Assembly: GCA_047967505.1 (NCBI GenBank)
Contig: CM106539.1
DNA length: 64,000 nucleotides
Source: Dipteris shenzhenensis
Taxonomy: Eukaryota; Polypodiophyta; Polypodiopsida; Gleicheniales
Direction: 5' to 3' (one strand)
Below, piece after piece: positions 10,601-22,600 of the stretch (its first letter is position 1; the number at the start of each line of letters is the position of its first letter). A program made the position numbers and the translations under genes. Below the pieces are notes generated by a model. The model did no database searches and was not told where the DNA came from. It saw only the letters and a program-made list of their open reading frames with translations.

Positions 10601-13600
10601 GGAGGTCTCAAGGAGAGTGAACCAATGCTCTTATACCACATGTTGGAGTTGCAAAAAGGATTCAGCAAGTGAGGCAAAAGAGAGAGTTTATTCAAGAAAG
10701 AAAGAAAGTTTATTAAAGTCTTCGGGAGACCGTGAAGGTCTATGAGACTAAAGATAACTGATACAATGAGCATAACGGTGGCGGTCTTAAAACGGGCCAG
10801 CCAACCGTTTCTACAAAAAAGAGGTTATGAAGGACGGTGTGTCTAGTCCTGATACAAAAAATATGTGTCTACCTCCAGATGATACAAAAAAGAGGGGGGG
10901 GCACCAAAAATGGGACAGAGGGGGGAGATACAGTATATATGTGCAGGTGGTGATCGTCAGAGACCAATCATAGAGAGGCCGTCAAATGGGAGTCCAAACC
11001 CTGCGATAGATGATTGGCCTCTGACGTCACGCGGCCTAGTCGAGCTCGGTCGTTGGGGGCGGCGGGTGGCCCTGTGGATGAGGGCAACGGTAACCCTGGT
11101 GGGGCGGGCAGAGAGCAGAGACGAGATGTCATGGACCCGGATGTGTGAGTCTGTCCGCTGGCGCAGCTGTCGTGGCTCTGGCTCTCGCTCACGTCCGCGT
11201 CGTCGGCTAGACTGAGGCGAGGTATCCTGTGACTGGAAGAAATCAGTGATAGGCCGCTGGGTGTCCTCACGTTGTGTGTGCTGCTCTCGTGTCGCCATGC
11301 TCGGAGAGGTATCTCGGTGGCGAGTCATCTCATGTAAGAAAGCGGCTAGGCATCGCTGATCCAGGAACTGCAGCATGTGTGGGAGGGGGCTGAATCCGTC
11401 GCAGAAGAGGTAGTGGTACCGGCCTCGAATGGCATAATATATAGGCTCCAGTTACATCCAGTAGTGACATCACATGTGAGCTCAGTAGAGCATCTAGATC
11501 CACAAATCTCTCAATCAGTTCCATGATTCTCTCAATCACACACCACACACCTAGATTCACTCAATCACACCTATTGCAAGCACACCATGTGTTAACACAC
11601 TCATTGTAAGAGATTACAAAGATATGGTGTGTAGGCATAAAGTCAACCCTATGGTTGACCAGTAGTACTTAGGTACTATATATACCAAGTACTTGTATTG
11701 TTTCATTTGAACATTTCTATTGGAGCTTTCTTGTGTGTGCACTCTTGCTCACTTGTGTTCACAACCTGTCTCCACTTTGTTCCTACATTTGGTATCAGAG
11801 CGCTTCCATCTTTAGAGCCCATTCCCACGAGCCCATTCCCACGCTTGCTTCTAGACTCCTGCAAGCTTGGTGCTCCAGTGCGCATTCCTGGTTCTTACAT
11901 TCAGCTCTCCAACTTTTGCTTGAGGTAGCTCCAACAGTCCAGCGGCTGTTTTTTGACCTTTTGAGGTCCGATTTCCACGTTTTTTGAAATTTCGGAGCCG
12001 CTTGCATGCAAACAAGCATGTCCCACATCATTTCAAGCGATTTTTTTTTTTCCGTTCGTACAGTCTGTACGGATCTGTCCATACAATTGCGCGACAGTGC
12101 CGCGAGTCTGTACGACTTGTCAGAACCTGATTTCGAGCCCGTACGACTTCTTAAAAGGCGATTCGAGCAGTTTTCGACTGTTTTTGGGCGTTTCTGCTCA
12201 GAACTGGACCTTTTTCAGCTCCAGTCTCCCTTGGGTGTGTTCTAGCAGCTCCAGGTGTCTCCATATTTCTCCAGGCTCTTCTCTACACGTGTATTGTGTT
12301 CAGAAGTACTCCCGACAGCTTCATTGAGCTCCTAACAGCTCACTTCAGCTCCTTTGTCATCTCCAGCTTGCCCACACAGTCAGTGGACTGTTATGCAGGT
12401 GTTTCGGGCCAAGGTGCACTTTCAATAAGTGTTTTGAGCTATGTGTTTCGCTTCGGGACTTTTTTTGCAGCCCATACTCATTTGCAGTTACTTTACAGTT
12501 GTGGATGCTTTTGAGCTCCGTTGGATGCATTTGAGCACTCGTGGGTGCGCTCTTTCAGATTTGGGTGGTGCATTCTCAGTTTGGGATTGCACTTTAGATT
12601 ACAGCAAAGTGCAATGATTGGTTGATGCCATTTTTGCAGTGATTGCATTGTGCAGTCAGTGGCATTTCAGAGCAGCCAGTCGTACTTTGCATTTGCAGCC
12701 ACTATTAGTTTGGGATTTGCAGGCACATTTGCAGCCAATTGCACTTTTGGGACTTGCAGTTCTTTTTGCAGGTACATTTGTAGCTTGTGGGTATCTCATT
12801 TTGCATCATGTCGACTCTTTCAAACAGTTTTGGCAGTTTGTCCGAGGGTGACAAGCTGGATGGACCAAACTATTTTGCCAAAAAAAATAGTGCTAATTAT
12901 ATTACTTCGAGAGCAAGATACAAAAGGTCAGCTTGTAGCTGACGGGCTGCGTTCACAAATCGGACACAGCCCTAAAAGGTAACAAAAAGTAAATCTCTCT
13001 CTCACGGAGGGATAAGGCGAGTGTGAATGAACAGCCATCGGGGTGGTGAGTAGCGCCACCGAAGGCCCTGCGAAGTCTGCTCGAAGAAGAGGCCCTATGT
13101 GTCCCAAGCCCGGAGGAAGCGTCTCCGCTTCTCCCGACCGGCCCGGGAATCTCCCTGAATCTGGTCCCACTGGCCTCTGAGGGTATGAATAATCTCGCTC
13201 CAAATATCAGTCATGATTTGGGCAGTCGATAAGGAGGTGCCACCAAGGATCTACGCGCAACGCGGTCCAAATGTGCCACCCTGCGATGCTGCTAATAATC
13301 TCCCAGACTGGCTGCCTCTCCTGAACTCCTGTATCAGCCTATGCTAGGTGCTGCGGAATACCCTCGAGCGGCCTCCACGTCCCCTGTGTGATAAGGAAAG
13401 GGGGGTCCTGCTGGCATGCCTCGAATAAGTGATGAAGACCAGGTGCGGTGTTGCACCAACAGAACGCACCCCAAGTGATCAAACCTAGCTTCGGTGCTAC
13501 GCGAGTAAGAATCCCGAAAGTCCACCTCCACACTTCCTGGGCGCGAGTGCAGCTCCACAGGCAGTGTTTTGGTGACTCCTCATCCTCATGGCAGATCTGA

Positions 13601-16600
13601 TAGCGTCCGTCCTGGCCTATCTGCCGCAACCAGCTCCCCACTGGAAGACCTTTGTGGGCAAGAAGCCACAGGAAGTAGGAGATCTTCCGCGGCCGCCAGC
13701 TCTCCCACAAGGCCTTCCAGAAGGCCTGCAAAAAGAACCTGGAAATACCCTATGCATACCAACTGGGCCGCTGGGTGGGGGGGTGGCTCTGCATCCTCCC
13801 AAGAACTCGCCTGCCTAAAGTCGTGTTGTAGGCAAAGAAGGAGGTCGGCCCCTGTCCTGTCACAATCTCGGGCCATCTCCACTCTCCTGGGTCCCAATCA
13901 AGCTCTGACAAGGCCCGCCCCTCCCAGAGCCAGAGTCGCCAAAGCTGCATCTGATCCTGCTCAATGCTAGGATCGGTACGCTAGACCTTCCCCAAAAGGC
14001 CTATGACCCGAACCCTCTGCCATGGGAGTAGGGGGTCGATGAGCGCATCCTCTCTCCTGAGTCGTCCATCCCCCATAACCGCGAAGAAGGAAATAGAGGA
14101 GTCGTCCATACGTCCTGCGACCACCAGTGGGATGCCACGGGGGGTGAACTGTCCCAGCCAATGGTCGTCTCCAGGCATGAGGATCTGAAGCTCAGGTGGA
14201 ACCAACCAATCAGCTGGGATCACGCCGTCGATCTCCGTGCGTCTCGCCTGGGCTCCACGTGCACCTCCAGCTGCGTCTGCGAGATCAGCCGTCTCCAAAT
14301 GTTTGTACGTGTCCCTCCAAACTCGAAGGGACCGGGCTGGCCCCCTCATCCAGCCATCCCACCTGATATGTGATCTCTCCCCCAACTGAAGGCCCTCGGC
14401 ATCTCTGACCTGATCATTCCAGATAAGCGACTGGCGATCGATCTCCTCCTGACAGCTAGGAGGGGACTGAATGAGACTGAGGCGGAGCCGACTCCAAACC
14501 ATGAGGAGGCTACGAACGAGTGGGGAGCGGGGCTGAGTGAGCGGGGCGGAAGTGAAGATCCACCTGAGGGACGGGAGCCACTCTCCACCTCGGCGCGGGA
14601 CACAAGAACCGACCCCCTGCTGAAGTAGCATCTTCCACGTCTGCCCCCCCGGGGTCAAACCGCGGATGACTAGCTTGCCTAACAAGGCCTGACTCTGAAG
14701 CTCTGGATCCATGACCCCCAGGCCACCCTCAGCCTGCGGAAGAATGACGGTCTGCCAAGCAACCCTGGCTCTGGTATCTCTGAGGCCATCCTCCCCGGAC
14801 CAAAGGAAGTTCCGAACCAGCCTCCTAAGCTGTGCCACGCTGGATCTCGAGAAACACCAACAGGAAGCCACATACCAATCCTTGGCTAGGAGGACCTGGT
14901 TGACTACCAGGGCACGACCTGCAAGGGAAAGCATAGCAGTGCTCCAGAAAGCCAGCTTCCGTCGGATGGAATCTAGCACCGGGAGAAACTGCTGAGCTGG
15001 CGTGATGTCCAGGCCGACCTGAAAACCAAGGTATCTAGCTGTCTGTCCCCGTGGGATCCACCTGAAACCCAAAAACCTCCCCCACTGAGAACACGCCCCG
15101 GGGTCTGTGAGAAAACCAACTGATTTGTTCCAGTTGATTTTCGCACCAGAAGACCTCCAGGGCCATCCTCACCCTCTCCAGCATCATCTCATCGTCCTGG
15201 ACATACAGGGCTGTGTCATCCGCGTACTCCGAGTCCAAGAGCTCCGTGTCCTCCCGGAGTGGAAGGCGAACACCCCTGATCCCTGTAGACCTCGCCCAAA
15301 GGTAGTAAGTCATAGCCTCGGCGAAGAAGAGAAACAGGTAAGGAGCAAGGGGGCAGCCCTGACGCACTGATCTCTCCAAGCTAAAACGCTCACCCATCCT
15401 GCCGCCAATGATGACTCTGCTAGAAGCTGTCCTGTACAAAGCTGAAATACCCTGAATCCAACCTGCTGGGAAACCTAGCCGCTCGAGAGTCCCCTCCAGA
15501 AAGGACCAGTCCACTCGATCGTAGGCCTTCTCAAAGTCGAGAAGTAGGATGGCAAGGTGTGATCCGTTGTGCTGAGCCCACTCCGCCACCTCTGAAAAGG
15601 TGAAGACATTATCCAGGATACTGCGATCCTGGACAAAGCCTGTCTGAGTGTCATGAATGAGGTCTGGGAGTAGAGGCCGAACTCTGGCACTGATCATCTT
15701 GGTGAGGATTTTGTAGGCAGTGGTAAGGAGAGTGATTGGGCGCCACTGACGGATCTCCTGTCTATCTCCTCCCTTCGGGATGAGGCAAATCAGTCCCGAG
15801 GAGAGGCTCTCTGGCATATAACCGCTGCTGAAAATCCTCTGAAGAGCTGCTAGGAGGGGCTGATGGATTTGGTCCCAGAAGGAGGTGAAGAATGCCCGGG
15901 ATAGCCCATCCTCACCTCGGCATTTCTGCCCATCGATGGCCATCAAGGCCTCCAGCATCTCATCCGTGGTGAACGGTGCCAACAACGTTGCCTGCATGCT
16001 AGGCTGGACCAGGGATGGAATGTGCCTCCACACCTCCTCACGGGCACGTCGAGTACGAGGGGCAAGCGGCTCCTGCTAGAAAAGGGACCTATAGAAGTCG
16101 GTGGCTAACCCCAAGACCTCTCCCGTAACGATGTGTCCCTCCGCTGTCCTGAGACTCCGAAGCTGATCACCTGCAGCTCTCTGGCCATGCGTCCTGAAGA
16201 ACTCCCTGCACATCCGGTCACCCTTCCGAGCCCAGAAGGAGAGAGAGGCGTGATAGGAAAACTCTGAGCGACGCTGGAGTGTCTCCTCAAGAAGGGCTTT
16301 GGCTCGAAGGGCCTGGATCCGAAGCTGCTCCGAGCCCAGGGATGCCTGCTGGAGTCGCTGAATGGAGGCGAGGTCCCTCCGAAGAGCTCTCTCTCTACCC
16401 CACCATTCCTGTCGAACCTATAGGGCTGCGAGCTGGCAGATCTGGCTGGACTCCTGCAAAGCCTGCGCCACCGAATCAACCAGATCCACGCACTCGCCCC
16501 AGTCTCTGTCCCAAAGACTGCATATACTGCTGCGCACGTCCTCCCTCGAGAAAATGGAGTCGGGAATCCGGCATGAGCGGGGGGGAAGGGCCTGAGCTGC

Positions 16601-19600
16601 CGAGTCTAATGATAAGAGCACAGGCGCATGGTCGGAAAGTGTCGTCCCTGGAACTATACCCGCCTGACCGCCTCTGCTGATGGCCCAATCACTAACATAA
16701 AATCTATCCAGCCTCTCCAGGAGTCTGCCTCCTTCCCTGCGGAAGCCCCACGAGAAGTCCAAGCTCCCGTGCCAACGCCGGAAGGACGGGCCTCGCCAAC
16801 TGTCCCTACCTCCTGTCGCAAAGATAAAAGAGTCCCAAGCGGACTGCTCTGCCTGAGACATACCTGTAAACTCCGGTCCTCTGCCCTGCTGGTCCTCCAA
16901 GGTCTCCAGATTGTTGAAGTCACCTCCAACAATCCAGGAATCCATGTCTGGGAGAATCCCTGTAAGTGTCCTCCAGAAGGTGGCTCTGCAACGGAGATCT
17001 GTGGGAGCATAAATGTTGAGGATTCCAACTATGGAGCCCTCCAGTTCCAGGCCTACCCAAAGGGCACGGCCTGGTATCAACGTGCCATGACCGAAAACTC
17101 CCTGGGCTAGCTGCTCGCCCACGGAAGTACAGACACCACCACTCCTCCCCAGTGCGCCGATCGAGGGCTCCCATTAAGTGTGAGAGCGTCCAGGGAGAAT
17201 CTTCCCGCATCTACGGGAGTGAGCCGCAGAAAGCTTGTGCTCCTGGAGCAGAAGTACATCCAAACGACCAATCACTGCTGGCTGAAGTTCCTGTCTCAAA
17301 ATGAGCTTCCTAGGACCACGGGTGCCAGAAGAGTGAAACCCGTTCACATTCCAGGATACGAGGTGTAGGCTCATGGTGAGGACTGGGAGGCTGCGAACAA
17401 CTGTCTGCTCGCGGTCGAAGCCAAAGAAGAAGCTGACATTTCGGAGTGGAGGCGCTGACGCTTATGGGAAGGTTTGGAGGGGGAAGCGGGGTCGTCCTGC
17501 CCGTCCTTCAACACCTTCAGCAAAGGCGAGAGGCCTTTGGTACCATGAAGGAAAGCTTTCTCGAGCCAGCTCGAGATCTCTGAGGTGGACATCCCGTAGA
17601 AGACACGGAGTTTCTAAGGAGTCCAGGCTCTGACATCTTGGGGGAGGGGCCAAGACAGGGGGGGCCTGAGGATCACAATCAGTCTGAAGCGTTTGCCGGC
17701 GCAACGCCACCGCAGGCGCACGTCACCCTCGGACCACTGAGTCTCGAGAAGCTGCCCACCGGACGGGCCTATCCAGGAGCAAACCTGAGCATGCGTCTGC
17801 TCCCTGAGAGCCTCCCAGACTGAGTCGTCTGTCCAGGTCTCGGTGCCGTCGCTAAGGAACGTGAAAGCAAAGCTAGGGCCATCCCTAGGGGCCAAGGCGG
17901 CTATCTTCCCATCCGTCCCTTTGCGGAGCGGGAAGATACTGATGTCGAGGCAAGCAGGGAAGGTCCCAAGGTTGGCCACATCCAAGTAGTCCCAGGGGCC
18001 AGATCTGTAAAAGTCGCGGGGGAGCTCTCTCTCCTGAAGCTGAGGCCCGTCAGAGTCTGCCACTGAGGGGCTAGCGGACAGAGAAGCCTGCTCCGGTGGT
18101 GGTGTAGACTCAGGGTGTCCTGCCAACGGAGGGGAGGGGGAGGAGGCTGGGGAATAGGCAACTCAGACTCCTTAGGGGCGACTAGCGGAGGAGGAGGAGG
18201 AGGGGGAGCGGGGGCTGCCTTCGGCTGAGGAACCGTCGGTGCAGCTAGCTCTGCGGGAGAGCTGAAAGAGGCGGGGGGGGGGGAGGGATGGGGATGCATC
18301 TGGAACTGGGGCTGAGAAGGAGGGGGAGGAGATTGAGGAGGACGAGGAGGGGGCTGAAGCTGCGGGTCGGGAGATATGGGGTGCAGTTGGGGGATGGGCT
18401 GGGGCTGAATGGGAAGAGGCTGGGGAGAGGAAGAGAGGGGGACCTGAGGCTGTGGAGGGCGGGCTACCGTCGAAGAAGATGCTCTCCCAGGTCCCTGGGG
18501 CGGCTGCCTGTCGGGTCTCTGAGGTGCTGCTGCAGGTTGGGTAACCTCTGCCTCCTTGCCATTATCAGAAATCTTCTTGTTCTTTCCTCTTTTCCTTCTA
18601 ACCTCAGTCCAACCGCCAGCTAACTCTGGTCCGGACTCCGACTGCCTCTGCTCCTCCTGGCGTGGCTGCCCGGAGGGGGGGGGGGGTGGAGAGGGAGGGG
18701 GCGGGGGAGGCCGAGAAGAGCTGGCGAAGCGTGGACAAACAGCCGCCAGGTGCCCAAAGCCGTGACACCTTAGACACTGTCCTGGCTGTCCGGTGACTAC
18801 CATGCTCTGGGTGATGCTGCCGGCATCTGTCACGATCTCGATCACTGCCGGGAGAGTCGCAGGATCCGCCACAGCCACACGGACTCGGGGGGCTCCTGCT
18901 GTAGTCACCGCATCGGCGAAAGTATCGTGCATAACCCAGCCAAAGTGGGAGCCCAGGTCCCTGACAATCGGCCGCAGCTCAGCAGCAAGACCTGGAAAAA
19001 CTAGCGTCACTGGATGGCGAGGTATACGGAACCGAGCATCAAAATCCGCTGCGCTGAATCCACGGTACCACGGGACTATCATGATAATCTTTCCATCCAC
19101 TGACGTGGGGGAGCCAGCAATCAGGTTGCTCGCAGCTTTCGCATTGGAGAGTTTGAGCCAGAAGACGCCCCTTCCCATAAGGGCCACCTCCACAATATGG
19201 CCGTCCTCTAGCATGAGAGTGGACTGGAGCCAGTCCCTGATGGCTGATCTGGAGGGGGAATGTCCAATGACTCTGCCATAAACAGAGGTAAGGGCAAAGT
19301 CATTGGCAACCTCCTGAACCCGAGATGATTGTTGCTCTGTCAGGATGACGCGGTAGGCATCTGGAGAGGGAGGGTTCGTCTGGGCCTCCGGTTCCGGGCA
19401 GGGAGCCGCCATACCGCCAAGACGAACTGCGAGGCTTCCGATGAGGAAGAGGCTGCCATCCAAAAAAGGGGGGGGGGGGAGATGCGGGAGGGTGGAGCCT
19501 GGGTGTGGCGGGAGGGATGGAGGGCGGAGGGCGGATGAAGCGGGATGGGAGGACAGGAAGCGGAGGTGGCGCGGGGTGGAGTGGGGGCGGAGAGCGGGTG

Positions 19601-22600
19601 AGGTGGGGAGGCGGGGGAGAGGCGGAGTGGGGCGGGAGGACGGACGGGGGGCGGGGGGAAGGGGTGGGACGGAGGGGCGGGGTGGAGCGAAGGGGCGGGG
19701 GGGGCGGGGGCGGAGGGCGGGAAGGGAAGGCGGGGGTGGAGCGGAAGGGCGGAGAGGCGGGAGGGGGCGGGGGCGGAAGGCAAGGGGTGAGGGGGCGAAA
19801 CGGGAGGCAGGGGGTGAGCGGAGTGGTGGCGGGGCGGGGTGGAGCGGAAGGGCGAGGGGAGAGGGGACGGAGCGGCGAGGGGGTGAGCGTAGCGAGGGGG
19901 GGCGGAGCGAGGCGGGGGTGAGGTGGGGTGTGAGGGGTGAGGGCGGAGAGGCAACGGTGAGGGGGGGGGTGAGACGGAGGTGCGAGGGGGTGAGCGGAGG
20001 TGCGAGGGGGGGGGTGCGGTCGGAGGGCAGGGGTGAGGCGGAGGTGAGGCGGGGGTTGCGAGGGAGGGCGCAGCGGCCGCGGCGGGTGAGGGGAGGTGAG
20101 GGCAGAGAGGTAGGGGCGGGAGAGGTCGAGGCGAGGAGGAGGGGCTAAGGGAGGTAGAGGTACGGAAGGGGAGGGGGAAGCTCGCAGGAGCGGATGGACC
20201 AAACTATGCCTTGTGGTCATTCATGCTTAAGAACATCTTGGTTGGTAAGGGCTTGTGAGCTATTGTTAGTAGGGATGAGGTGAGGCCAGTAGGCTCATCT
20301 ACATCCAGCACAGCTTCTTCGGGTCAGACTATAGACAGACTATAGACAGACAGTAGACTGCTACAGCCCCTCCTGCTAGTCCCATAGCATCGACAGAGGA
20401 GCAGAAGAAGTTTGACCGCCGCAGTGTCCAAGCGATGTTTTTGATTGCCACAAATGTGAAGAGGCACATTATGACAACTATCAAGTCGTGCAAGGATGCA
20501 AAGGCAGCATGGGAAAGATTGGCAAACATGTGTGCACTCTTGCTCGCTTGTGTTCACAACCTGTCTCCACTTTGTTCCTACATTTGGTATCAGAGCGCTT
20601 CCATCTTTAGAGCCCATTCCCATGCTTGCTTCTAGAATCCTGCAAGCTTGGTGCTCCAGTGCGCATTCCTGGTTCTTACATTCAGCTCTCCAACTTTTGC
20701 TTGAGGTAGCTCCAACAGTCCAGCGGCTGTTTTTTGACCTTTTGAGGTCCGATTTCAACGTTTTTTGAAATTTCGGAGCTGCTTGCATGCAAACAAGCAT
20801 GTCCCACATCATTTCAAGCGAATTTTTTTTTCCGTTCGTACAGTCTGTACGGATCTGTCCATACAGTTGCGCGACAGTGCCACGAGTCTGTACGACTTGT
20901 CAGAACCTGATTTCGAGCCCGTACGACTTGTTAAAAGGCGATTCGAGCAGTTTTCAACTGTTTTTGGGCGTTTCTCCTCAGAACTGGACCTTTTTCAGCT
21001 CCAGTCTCCCTTGGGTGTGTTCTAGCAGCTCCAGGCGTCTCCATATTTCTCCAGGCTCTTCTCTACACGTGTATTGTGTTCAGAAGTACTCCCGACAGCT
21101 TCATTGAGCTCCTAACAGCTCACTTCAGCTCCTTTGTCATCTCCAGCTTGCCCACACAGTCAGTGGACTGTTTTGCAGGTGTTTCGGGCCAAGGTGCACT
21201 TTCAATAAGTGTTTTGAGCTATGTATTTCACTTCGGGACTGTTTTTGCAGCCCATACTCATTTGTAGTTACTTTACAGTTGTGGATGCTTTTGAGCTCCG
21301 TTGGATGCATTTGAGCACTCGTGGGTGCGCTCTTTCAGATTTGGGTGGTGCATTCTCAGTTTGGGATTGCACTTTAGATTACAGCAAAGTGCAATGATTG
21401 GTTGATGCCATTTTTGCAGTGATTGCATTGTGCAGTCAGTGGCATTTCAGAGCAGCCAGTCGTACTTTGCATTTGCAGCCACTATTAGTTTGGGATTTGC
21501 AGGCACATTTGCAGCCAATTGCACTTTTGGGACTTGCAGTTCTTTTTGCAGGTACATTTGTAGCTTGTGGGTATCTCATTTTGCATCATGTCGACTCTTT
21601 CAAACAGTTTTGGCAGTTTGTCCGAGGGGGACAAGCTGGATGGACCAAACTATGCCTTGTGGTCATTCATGCTTAAGAACATCTTGGTTGGTAAGGGCTT
21701 GTGAGCTATTGTTAGTAGGGATGAGGTGAGGCCAGTAGGCTCATCTACATCCAGCATAGCTTCTTCGGGTCAGACTATAGACAGACAGCAGACTGCCACA
21801 GCCCCTCCTGCTAGTCCCATAGCATCGACAGAGGAGCAGAAGAAGTTTGACCGCCGCAGTGTCCAAGCGATGTTTTTGATTGCCACAAATGTGAAGAGGC
21901 ACATTATGACGACTATCAAGTCGTGCAAGGATGCAAAGGCAGCATGGGAAAGATTGGCAAACATGTATCATGTTAAGAATGAGGCAAGGGCCATTGTCTT
22001 GACAAATCAGCTCAAGGATCTCGAGATGCAGGAAGGTCAGGCCATCAGTGATCATATCGCCAGGATCACTGATCTACGTGATCAGCTTGCAAGTATTGAT
22101 GAGGAAATAGAAGACAAGAAGCTCGTCTCTATCACTCTCAATGGCTTAGCGCCCTCATATGGCACATTCGTCACTTCATTGACCATTGTTCTCAGGGCAG
22201 CCCCACTCTCGTTCGATGAGTTAGTTGGGCTTTTGTTGCAGGAAGAGAAGAGATGCTCAAATTTTGCCAAATCTCGGTCTCTTGCCTCACCATAACCGAT
22301 CCTCAGACTTCCATGATTATGGATGACGTAATATATATATATATATATAGATAGAGAGAGAGAGAGAGAGAGAGAAGATGCCTTACCAATGTCCATGCAA
22401 ATGCATAAGAATTGTAGTCTTCGTGAAAACCTTGCAATGATAACTCTCCTATATGATGTCATATGATTGTGGCTCATCAATTAGAGACCTTCAAGATCTA
22501 TGGGATTGGAAACCTCCATTAACTAATGGTGGGTCTGCTACATCCAATAATCTGCTTAGTTAACTGGTGTGCTAGCCCAAGGACTAGGGCTTTGTTGCGG

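Larger units (their letters stand above)
12874..20191 (-). mobile_element. Near full-length L1-type LINE, 7.3 kb
   Basis: Minus strand, 7318 bp, flanked by a 16-bp target-site duplication. Parts from 5' to 3': GC-rich 5' UTR (20191-19464), ORF1 with zinc knuckle (19463-17614), ORF2 with APE-type endonuclease, reverse transcriptase and C-terminal zinc-binding zf-RVT region (17374-12928), then a short 3' end. Copying is by target-primed reverse transcription. It is markedly richer in GC than the surrounding intron. Several stops and frameshifts show it no longer moves by itself. The LINEs at 24532-28127 and 28330-32205 are relatives. Confidence 0.93.
12808..20530 (+). pseudogene. Copia gag, first copy, split by the LINE
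   Basis: Starts [19 protein letters not shown] at 12808 and is cut at 12873 by the LINE. It resumes at 20208 ([11 protein letters not shown]) and ends at 20530 after WERLAN, where the duplicated LTR piece is joined. Gag packages the element RNA. This copy also has the TGA stop after GKGL seen in copy 2, so the stop predates the duplication. Confidence 0.85.
11588..22295 (+). mobile_element. Copia LTR-leader-gag segment, tandemly duplicated and split by a LINE
   Basis: Plus-strand Copia of the family whose LTR recurs at 37779-38114. Order: partial 5' LTR (to 11787), PBS, about 1-kb leader, gag start at 12808, LINE insertion (12874-20191), rest of gag to 20530, then a direct join to the last 52 bp of an LTR (20531), a second PBS, leader and gag to 22295. 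Unit 1 (11736-12873 plus 20208-20530) and unit 2 (20531-21965) are near-identical. By eye I count roughly 18 substitutions in 1.1 kb plus two short insertions. No protease, integrase, RT or 3' LTR follows; the element stops after gag. Confidence 0.85.

Noticed and set aside
11698-12982. Many 70-110-codon frames in the Copia leader, repeated at 20435-21729
   Set aside because: They lie in the untranslated leader between PBS and gag, overlap each other on both strands and have no family motif. Their recurrence is due to the tandem duplication.
19300-20220. Long overlapping open frames (up to 306 codons) on both strands
   Set aside because: They are Arg/Gly-rich on one strand and Pro-rich on the other, from a skewed GC-rich LINE 5' UTR. 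No domain and no start context; products of composition.
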